From Patiria miniata (lineage: Eukaryota > Echinodermata > Asteroidea > Valvatida > Asterinidae), in NCBI RefSeq assembly GCF_015706575.1, contig NW_024037075.1, positions 12,213,746-12,277,745 on the forward strand: DNA of 64,000 bases, in the 5' to 3' direction. The translations under genes were made by a program, and so were the position numbers. The notes under the pieces were generated by a model. That model searched no databases and was not told the origin of the DNA. It saw nothing but the letters and a program-made list of their open reading frames with translations. Positions 55,353-64,000 of this stretch are shown one piece after another (within the stretch, counting starts at the first letter, position 1; every line of letters begins with the position of its first letter).

Positions 55353-56646
55353 TTAGGATTGTACTTGTCGCAAATAAAACCCTGTATTGTTACGGTCATA
55401 ATATCTTGATTATTTGACGTTTTTTTATGAAATTAAATCTTTTGATGTCAAACATCATGACAAATGAGCGTGCGAAAATTCAGTTTAATGTAAAGTGTAT
55501 TTCTTGAATTGTTGGCCCCAAATCGAGTTTGGTGGTGGAGATCGAGACCACTATAATGAGAGGGCGCGCCACATAAATAGTGGTCTCAACAACGCATCAA
55601 CACGGATGCTGCACAACTGAACAAAAAGAACAACCTCGTTTCCGATGAACTACTCAAGAAATACAAAATGGATTAAATTGAAATATGATGCAATTTGTTT
55701 TCAGTATGTGTAGCATAAGTAGTTTGAATGGCGTGAGAAACCGTGGAGCTATAAATATAATATGATCGTAACAATCTAGTGTTTTAAACGTTAAAAATCC
55801 ATGTTGACTTCCATTAGGATTGTACTTGTCGCAAAAAAAACCTCTGTATTGTTACGGTCATAATATCTTGATTATTTGAATTTTTTTTATGAAATTAAAT
55901 CTTTTGATGTCAAACATCATGACAAATGAGTGTGCGAAAATTCAGTTTAATGTAAAGTGTATTTTTTGAATTGTTGGCCCCAGATCGAGTTTGGTGGTGG
56001 AGATCGAGACCACTATAATAGAGGGCGCGCCACATAAATAGCGGTCTCAACAACGCATCAACACGGATGCTGCACAACTGAACAAAAAGAACAACCTCGT
56101 TTCCGATGAACTACTCAAGAAATACAAAATGGATTAAATTGAAATTTGGTGCAATTAGTTTTCAGTATGTGTAGCATAAGTAGTTTGAATGGCGTGAGAA
56201 ACCGTGGAGCTATAAATATAATATGATTGTAACAATCTAGTGTTTTAAACGTTAAAAATCCATATTGACTTCCATTAGGATTGTACTTGTCGCAAAAAAC
56301 CTCTATATTGTTACGGTCATTATATCTTGATTATTTGACGTTTTTTAATGAAATTAAATCTTTTGATGTCAAACATCATGACAAATGAGTGTGCGAAAAT
56401 TCAGTTTAATGTAAAGTGTATTTCTTGAGTTGTTGGCCCCAGATCGAGTTTGGTGGTGGAGATCGAGACCACTATAATAGAGGGCGCGCCATAGTGGTCT
56501 CAACAACGCATCAACACGGATGCTGCACAACTGAACAAAAAGAACAATCTCGTTTCCGATGAACTACTCAAGAAATACAAAATGGATTAAATTGAAATTT
56601 GGTGCAATTAGTTTTCACGATGTGTAGCATAAGTAGTTTGAATGGC
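55353..56646. repeat. 461-bp tandem repeat, two full copies and one partial
   Basis: The landmark TTAGGATTGTACTTGTCGC starts at 55353, 55814 and 56275 (period 461 bp); the third copy stops near 56646. Copies are about 97% alike, so recent. Each contains a short hairpin (GAGACCACTAT mirrored by ATAGTGGTCTC, one change in copy 2) around GAGGGCGCGCC. After it comes a 31-codon open stretch ending in TAA (55581-55676 in copy 1) that looks exon-like. Confidence 0.92.
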
Positions 56647-57232
56647 GTTTTTTTTAGAAGTGGTGATATTTTATTGCAGTACACTTACTCGACTCTTTAG
56701 TAACTACAGTAGTCTTTCACTATGATATGCTGAGTTCAAAAGGTAGTATACAGCAAGTCATAATTACTGTATGTAAAATGTTTTGAAAAACGCCGCCAAA
56801 GATACCTCGCTTCGAGTCTTTGAGCATTTTCCTCGATCGTATGAGCCTGCATCCTATATATAGATGCTTGCCTTATTATTGCAAAGTAGAAAAACCCTTA
56901 GTACGCTACTGGATCGTCACTGCATGGCACTGAACGCTATTGCAACTAATTAAGCCATAATTGGGCTGCCATTGCAGTGGACTTTCGTTCACGATAGTAT
57001 GACCGCATTTTTGAAATAATAATGATACCACTAGCGTGTAGGCCTATATTGTGAACTTTAAAAGGAAATTGGTCTCATACGCCAGGCGTTGTTTAATGAT
57101 CAGTCAAGTTTTAAAATTAAGCACTTAGTAAATAATTAGAAAGGAGTCCTATGAAGTTTTAGCAAACACAAGGACTTTCGTCTTTACAAAAAGTTTGATT
57201 TATCATGTATTTTGAAGGTTCCTCTTATCTTC
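56647..57232. other. Intergenic, nothing recognised
   Basis: Unique AT-rich sequence between the 461-bp repeat and the EXOG stop codon. It must include the EXOG 3' UTR (minus). No clear repeat or RNA gene. Confidence 0.5.
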
Positions 57233-60200
57233 CTATTTCTTATTGGCCTTTTCAACTTGTTCCTTCCACTTAAACAGAAGAAACACTAAGACAGAAACAA
57301 CAATAATCAGCAAGAAGCCAGACGGGAGCCTCCCCATGGTGGAGTACCCCGCCATCTCTCCCCTCAGCTTGCACGGGTCAATGGAGCATAGATCCCCCAC
57401 CGGTGCGTCGGCGAGCCTCGGAAAGAACCGGAGACCGGCCGCTGATTCCAGTTGCGACAACGGGACCTTGATTCAGACAAGAAGGTGAATAAAAACAGTT
57501 GGTTGATTCTTATTTTAATTATGCTCCGATACAGATGAATTCAATAACATATACATGTAGTATTAATATCGTACTGGTTTGAAGAAAACCAAATAATAGA
57601 TGGTATGTTTCGTGCAAAAACACTTGTCTGGTTTTCATAAGTTGAAAATTACGGATGCGTACTTGTATATGACGCAGTCCTTCGAGTTTTCATTCAATTA
57701 ATCTCGAGACGATTGGTGGCGGTAAACTGCTTCGTTTGAAATTATGGTATGATACCGCCACCAAGTGTTTAAAATGTATCCTTGCAAACTGCGAGAAATG
57801 TTTCAATCATTGGAGGAGAAAGGAAAGTCATGACTGCTCCCTGTTACAGAATAGGTTATATGTACAAGAAATTACCCCATAGATGACGCGACATTAAAAT
57901 TCATACCTATACCTTGAATGTAATTAGTGGAATATTTGAATCCACTTTCTCGTTTGGAAGCAGAAACGCAGCAGCGAAGAGTGTGGTTTTGGCGGTTTCT
58001 GTCGCATTCTCAACAATGATGATTTTGTAAAGGTGAGTCGGTACAGTCACGTTGCTTTCACCGATTACCTGTAAATTATCGATAAAAACCCAATAATCAT
58101 CAAAAGCCTGTCATTTTTAAGAAAGTCTGGACTAGCCCTTAAATAGACTCCATCTTACACTGAACTGCGACAGATGGCGGAGTACTCGTACTAAGTAGAA
58201 AGGCACCTTATGGAGATGAGTGTCGGTAATTATTTGGAAAAACTGGAGATCATAATTACAATAGTTTGAACTTTGAAGATAGCTGACGACATTTGCAGTG
58301 ACAGATTAATGCCCATCGATGATGACATCATGACGACAATGTCGGGGCCGGGGACTTTGGTGTCATATAACGACGTTGACAGTGCCTAAACAGTTCTGTA
58401 GTACCAAGGGCGGATCCAGAACACAATTTTGGGGGGGGCCAAAAAAATTTTTGGTCCCCCCAAAAAGTGGGTCTAAAAAATTACGGCGTGGGGTTCGGGG
58501 CCCGCTAGGGCCCCGAAAATTTTTTGGATTCTAGATGCTCTGTGGTGCGATCTGAGGCAATTTCTGACCACTTTAACCAATTTTTTTGAGGAAAACATGG
58601 TGGTGTACTCATTGCCTGCCTTTATTGCGATGTCACATTAAAAAAAAAAAAAATGGTTTCGTTTTGGGGGGGGGGGGCCATGGCCCCCTTTGCCCCCCCC
58701 CCTGGATCCGCCCTTGTGTAGTACACGAGGCGCTAAAAAAAAATATGCGCTCTCGACATCTTTAAGATACGATTTATTTTGCTGTAAAGAGTCTTTAGCA
58801 GAGGAGATTGGAAATAATCAATCTACGTTAATTTCATCAAAATACTTTTCAACGTGTTGCCGATTTAATTCTTTTTAAAGGCCTATTATTTGGGGTCACA
58901 TAAATAAATATTCATCACACAGCCACACCAATAATGTCTCAGCACTTTACCTCGTATTTGACAAAGCGACTCCCCTGTGTCGCCCCCTGTGCCGTGTCAG
59001 GCAGGAGCAGCGTGCCCGTGATGACTCGCACCTCCTCGTACATCTTGGTCAAGTCCCGGCAGTACGCCTCGACATCACGCCAGTAGCGCCGGTTGTGCTG
59101 GCTGTTTTGAGGGACGACGTTGGTCAAAAAGAACGAGTCGCACATGGCGTCCTTGGTCACGACGGAAGAAAAACCGGCAGAAAAATTAGTTATTCTACAA
59201 GAGACCAATTATGAGTCGACAATTTTGGCTCAACCCAAAAAAATGATTTTCAGGCAACCAACTCAATCCAAAGCTTAATGTATAGCCTATTTGATTGCTT
59301 AAGCTAACCTGACTGTGTTTGTGATTGGCTGCTGGTGACATGTGACCTCTGTCGTAACCACTTTTGCTGTAGTCGTCCAGGGTGGATGAGAACATGTTGT
59401 CCACTTTGTCCCTGTCCGGTTTAAAGCTGCACTTGTCCCTGTCGCCGTCACCTTTATCACCAATAGACAAATGAGTAATCAGCAACTGACAAGCAAAATT
59501 CATTTTGTCCCTGAATGAACGTGGTCAGCATCCAGCTAATTTATATGGTGTCTGCCAACATTAAAGTGACATGAAGCTTTCGCGTGCAAGTGTCTCACAA
59601 ACATTGACATTTATGAGCCAAGCTGTCTCAAAATTGGACGGGGCCTTTGTTGTTGTTGTTGTTTGTTTGTTGTTGTCTTTGTTTGTTGTTGTTGACGACG
59701 TTTATGTTTTCGTTGTTGTCGTTGTCGTAATAGTCACTGTCGTTCCTATCAATGTTATTGTTGAATGTTGTGAATTCACAGGGAGTTGCCGTTTTCGGGA
59801 ACTTGATCAAATCAATTACCCCCCCCCCCCCCATTAAAACAAGTTGTATTATCAGCTATCAGGCCTATACCTTGAACGTGATCCTTGGTAATAAACTCAG
59901 CAACCCAGATCGGTATTTTTTTGGCCTGATCGTACCCGACGATGTGGTTCTCATAGTTGAGGGTCAGTGGACCTCTGTCTGGTACGCCGTACTTGAGGAT
60001 CAGCGATGCCGCAGGGCCGCCTTTCTCTTTGTAGACAACACAGTGTTAGAACATTACGTATAACTAATGAAAGCTACTTTGATAAATACGTATACCAAAA
60101 TGATGTCCACATTACAAAGAAACATTATCACAATATCTTTATTAACAACCATGGCTAGGCAAATAATATGATTTATAACCCCCCCCCCTTTTTTTTAAAG

Positions 60201-60724
60201 ACGGGCCTTCAAAAGGACTCTGTTGTATATTTTTAACTTTTAAAAAGAGGTTTTATTGCTGGTGATGTTCTCAGACCATAGGCTAATATTGTGACGACGA
60301 TTCTTGAAATCGCTTTTTTTTTGACGCGTGACGAAAGAGGTTTTAGGGTCCGTGTGTTTAAATGGTGATATTCTTTGAATAGATTGAGCAATTTCATGCT
60401 TATGAAATTGGCTTTCCAGTCATTATAACGTTTGGTGTTTTTTAGGGTTTTGGTTTCGGTTTGATTTACTCACCCTTTATATCTGCTAGCTTATCTGGTG
60501 CCAGTTTGTGTTAAATGGGCCTGAAGTACGGAAGTTTGTTTGTTTAATTATAGGCTACGCTTACCTGTTACCTTCGGCGCTTTGAACTTGTATGTCTCCA
60601 CGGGAACCACTAGCGGTCGTTGCTGCTCAGCCGACAAAATTCCCAAGTACACGAAACACAACACTAAGGATACAACAAAACCAACGGCGAAACCGCCTTG
60701 GAAAGTTTTGATGTCCTCCGCCAT
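57233..60724 (-). CDS. EXOG: EXOG-like DNA/RNA non-specific nuclease, 6 exons, ~349 aa
   Basis: Metal-dependent beta-beta-alpha nuclease; EXOG of the family acts at the mitochondrial inner membrane in DNA repair. Exons (gene order): 60565-60724, 59871-60026, 59309-59451, 58951-59151, 57913-58068, 57233-57466; 1050 nt in frame. Catalytic DRGHMSPAANHK has its His at residue 142. Other EXOG signatures: GYDQAKKIPIWV, CSFKPDRD, FFLTNVVPQN, YWRDVEAYCRDL, VPTHLYKIII, and CSIDPCKL, matching human CSVDTCKL. An N-terminal hydrophobic segment (about residues 10-30) fits a mitochondrial anchor. After CSIDPCKL the C-terminal helical extension of human EXOG is absent; instead there is a strongly hydrophobic stretch (about 321-337) and a Lys-rich end. 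Human EXOG has 368 aa. The acceptor at 60026 could instead be 60020 (two residues fewer, same frame), and an in-frame ATG exists 36 nt upstream of 60724. Confidence 0.9.
58405..58716. mobile_element. hAT-type MITE, 312 bp
   Basis: Perfect terminal repeats CAAGGGCGGATCCAG / CTGGATCCGCCCTTG and a perfect 8-bp target duplication TGTAGTAC (58397-58404 and 58717-58724). The 8-bp duplication and CARGGGCGGATCC-type ends are characteristic of hAT MITEs. Long G and C homopolymers lie inside both ends. In an EXOG intron. Confidence 0.95.
59643..59760. repeat. (GTT)n-like low-complexity tract
   Basis: Imperfect GTT/GTC repeats in the EXOG intron between exons 59309-59451 and 59871-60026. Confidence 0.85.
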
Positions 60725-61994
60725 TTTGGGCTGCAAATTGAAATCTCGGAGATTCTTCAACTTGAACTACCTTCTCACAGTCCCGGGACAATTCCTGTAG
60801 GATCAGAAGCGGGGCGATACGCACGAGTTACGTAACGTTACACTGGGAGTAGGTAGCTTTTAGCCCGTCAGAACTCACGCCCAACGGCAGTGATATCGCT
60901 GTTGAATGCAAATGACTACAATGCATATGCGAAACAAACCTTTGAGCTATATAAAACGCACGTACGCAATGCAGTGGACGGGTTCAAAGTATCTGTTTGT
61001 ATTCTATTTACAATGTCAGTGTCAGAAAGTTCATAAAGTTCGGAAGCCCCGATGGCGGAGGCGCGCGTGACAGCTTTTGCACAAAACAATTCGGGAGTGC
61101 GTGCACACAATGGTTGCAGGCAGGCCAGTATTGGTAAGCCACCATAAACCGAATAGTGGTCAATCCCTCTACTTCCAAAATTCAGTATAAATACTCACAA
61201 CACTGCAAGGTATTTGAGATGCATGTACCCGTAAAATTAAAGCTTATTTCATCATCATTTTTTTTTATCTATCTATTTATTTATTTATTTTTTTAATTTT
61301 TTTTTTAACCAATGACCAGCTTTGGGAGAAAATTCCATCCAAAAATGATCACCCTAAAAATGTAGTCATATCCTCGAATCGAATCCCATCGCAATTTTGA
61401 CAAATGATGCTACGCTTCGCTACAAAATAAACACATTTTAGGGCCAAATTTCATCCGAATTCCACAGAAAAACGAGCTCCGAGCCCAGTTCACAGCATCT
61501 ACCCTTTCTTTCTTTCTTTTTTAACCCTCAAGTAAGATCATGGCCCACAAAATATATGGCCTGCCAAAAAAAAAAAAATGAGGGCATACAAATCAGTGAT
61601 TTGGCCGGCGTAGGCAATTTCGGGCCAAATTACTGGCCTGCACCCACATGGCACAAAGCTCCAATTCCAAGATTAGCCTCCGTCCCCCCCACCCAAAAAA
61701 AAAAGTTCTGCTTCCGATTACATGGCATTTGGAAATAGGGTAGGTAGGTAGGTATTTTGTTTGCCATTTTTTTTGTGAACGGTCATATGGAGGTGTCTGC
61801 GTGTATATGTAGTCAAGGTTAACGAAGAAATTGATGGTTTTGGGTGTTTTTAAGCTCAATTTTTCCATAACAAAATTAGGGTAGGGGATGTCAGAATAGG
61901 GTTGGTAGGGAAACCGGAAACGGAACTATTTGGCCTTACCTCTGTCTATATTCAAAGCGGAAAAAATAATCAGAGGTGGGTAAAACTGAATTTA
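60725..61994. other. EXOG 5' flank
   Basis: Presumed promoter and 5' UTR side of EXOG. Poly-T/A and CTTT tracts near 61260-61310 and 61495-61520. A possible small MITE lies at about 61700-61935 (AGTTCTGCTTCCGATT mirrored loosely by AACCGGAAACGGAACT). No gene supported. Confidence 0.5.
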
Positions 61995-64000
61995 TAATTA
62001 TTTTGAAGAAACTTTTGGAGAAAAGCGCAGATGTAGTAGCTGTTACCACTAGTTTTGTTTTTGTGCAGTAAGTCCAGTAGGGAGGCCTGTCAGCGCCAAC
62101 CCGCCTGGCTCCCATGTATCGCAGCATAAAGGTACCTCAACGTAAATGAAGCGGATGAATGGGCCAACCAGCATGCAAATGGGCAGGGCGCTAGACCTGA
62201 AACTTTCGGAGAAAAGCGCAGATGTAGTAGCTGATGCCACTAGTTTCGTTTTTGTGCAGGAAGACCCATAGGGAGGCCTGTCAGCGCCAACCCGCCTGGC
62301 TCCCATGTATCGCAGCCTAAATGTACCTTAACGTAGATGGATCTGGACAAACTTGGTACCGTTTTAAAGCGGATGAATGGGCCAACCAACATGCAAATCG
62401 GCAGGGCCCTAGACCTGAAACTTTCGGAGAAAAGCGCAGATGTAGTAGCTGATGCAACTAGTTTCGTTTTTGTGCAGTAAGACCCATAGGGAGGACTATC
62501 AGCGCCAACCCGCCTGGATCGAATGTATCGCAGCCTAAAGGTATCTGAACGTGCATGGATCTGGACAAACTTGGTACCGTTTTGAAGCGGATGAATGGGC
62601 CAACCAGCATGCAAATGGGCAGGGCGCTAGACCTGAAACTTTTGGAGAAAATTGCAGATGTAGTAGCTAATGCCACTAGTTTCGTTTTTGTGCAGTAAGT
62701 CCCTTAGGGAGGCCTGTCGGCGCCAACGCGCCTGGCTCCCATGTATCGCAGCCTAAAGGTACCTTAACGTAGATGGATCTGGACAAACTTGGTACCGTTT
62801 TGAAGCGGATGAATGGGCCAACCAACATGCAAATCGGCAGTGCGCTAGACTTGAAACGTTTGGAGAAAAGCGGAGATGTAGTAGCTGATGCCACTAGTTT
62901 CGTTTTTGTGCAGTAAGTCCCATAGGGAGGCCTGTCAGCGCCAACCCGCCTGGCTCCCATGTATCGCAGCCTAAATGTACTTTAACATAGATGGATCTGG
63001 ACAAACTTGGTACCGTTTTGAAGCGGATGAATGGGCCAACCAGCATGCAAATGGGCAGGGCGCTAGACCTGAAACTTTTGGAGAAAAGCGCAGATGTAGT
63101 AGCTAATGCCACTAGTTTCGTTTTTGTGCAGTAAGTCCCTTAGGAAGGCCTGTCGGCGCCAACACGCCTGGCTCCCATGTATCGCAGCCTAAATGTACTT
63201 CAACATAGATGGATCTGGACAAACTTGGTACCGTTTTGAAGCGGATGAATGGGCCAACCATCATGCAAATCGGCAAGGCGCTAGACCTGAAACTTTTGGA
63301 GAAAAGCGGAGATGTACTAGCTGATGCCACTAGTTTCGTTTTTGTGCAGTAAGTCCAATGGGGAGGCCTGTCAGCGCCAACCCGCCTGGCTCCCATGTAT
63401 CGCAGCCTAAAGGTACCTTAACGTGCATGGATCTGGACAAACTTGGTACCGTTTTGAAGCGGATGAATGGACCAACCAGCATGCAAATCGGCAGGGCGCT
63501 AGACCTGAAACTTGTGGAGAAAAGCGCAGATGTAGTAGCTGATACCACTAGTTTCGTTTTTGTGCAGTAAGTCCCCTAGGGAGGCCTGTCAGCGCCAACC
63601 CGCCTGGCTCCCATGTATCGCAGCCTAAAGGTACCTTAACGTAAACGGATCTGGACAAACTTGGTACAGTTTTAAAGCGGATGAATGGGCCAACCAGCAT
63701 GCAAATCGGCAGGGCGCTAGGCCTAAAACTTTTGGAGAAAAGCGGAGATGTAGTAGCTGATGCCACTAGTTTCGTTTTTGTGCAGTAAGTCCCATAGGGA
63801 GGCCTGTCTGCGCCAACCCGCCTGGCTCCCATGTATCGCAGCCTAAATGTACTTTAACATAGATGGATCTGGACAAACTTGGTACCGTTTTGAAGCGGAT
63901 GAATGGGCCAACCAACATGCAAATCGGCAAGGCGCTAGACTTGAAACTTTTGGAGAAAAGCGGAGATGTACTAGCTGATTCCACTAGTTTCGTTTTTGTG
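61995..64000. repeat. 218-bp satellite array, ~9 units, running off the window
   Basis: Units recur every 218 bp; the landmark TAGTTTCGTTTTTGTGCAGT appears in essentially every unit. The first unit lacks about 28 bp around GGATCTGGACAAACTTGG. Diagnostic variants (GCGCAG or GCGGAG; AAATGGGC or AAATCGGC) alternate in several neighbouring units, suggesting a partial 436-bp dimeric order. Long open frames on the minus strand are a by-product of the repeat and are not called as genes. Confidence 0.93.

Noticed and set aside
62049-63984. Series of overlapping 70-125-codon minus-strand frames
   Set aside because: Direct consequence of the 218-bp satellite period; same peptide repeated in shifting frames, no start/splice context.
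1-64000. LTR, retroviral or other virus-like remnants
   Set aside because: Looked for gag/pol/env-type stretches and long direct repeats; none recognised in this window.

Overview
This is eukaryotic nuclear DNA from an animal, most likely an invertebrate deuterostome such as an echinoderm or a close relative. The genes are split into short exons with GT-AG introns. The window carries animal lanosterol synthase and CYP51, one gene related to both vertebrate AKAP9 and PCNT, and many intronic MITEs and tRNA-derived SINEs. No bacterial, CRISPR or retroviral/LTR feature was recognised. Gene models below come from reading splice sites by eye. Summed exon lengths stay in frame for all five genes.

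Layout: (1) 650-14664, + strand: 3' part of an AKAP9/pericentrin-type centrosomal coiled-coil gene with the PACT domain; its 5' part lies left of the window. (2) 14665-20296: its 3' UTR, tRNA-like fragments and a ~320-bp satellite array. (3) 20297-35401, - strand: complete lanosterol synthase (LSS), 17 exons, 725 aa. (4) 35402-37142: shared divergent promoter region. (5) 37143-43256, + strand: complete CYP51 (lanosterol 14-alpha-demethylase), 12 exons, 500 aa. (6) 46277-54668, - strand: SARNP/CIP29-like SAP-domain protein, 10 exons, 282 aa. (7) 55353-56646: a 461-bp repeat in three tandem copies. (8) 57233-60724, - strand: EXOG-like mitochondrial-type endo/exonuclease, 6 exons, about 349 aa, with an unusual hydrophobic C-terminus. 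(9) 61995-64000: a 218-bp satellite array running off the right edge.

The most notable point is the arrangement of genes 1, 3 and 5. LSS makes lanosterol and CYP51 consumes it, and here they lie head to head with about 1.7 kb between start codons. Next to them is the single AKAP9/PCNT homologue. In humans AKAP9 neighbours CYP51A1 on chromosome 7 and PCNT lies near LSS on chromosome 21. The window therefore looks like the unduplicated ancestral block that vertebrates later split by reciprocal loss. The shared promoter region contains a perfect DR4 nuclear-receptor-type repeat and an inverted CCAAT box, which would fit sterol-responsive co-regulation.

A second theme is structural. In three places a tandem repeat begins at the 3' edge of an exon and copies the 5' splice site with it: the AKAP9/PCNT gene near 6.2-7.2 kb and 11.3-11.6 kb, and LSS exon 6 near 28.3-28.8 kb. 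In the first case the repeats look like serial 30-nt mini-exons.
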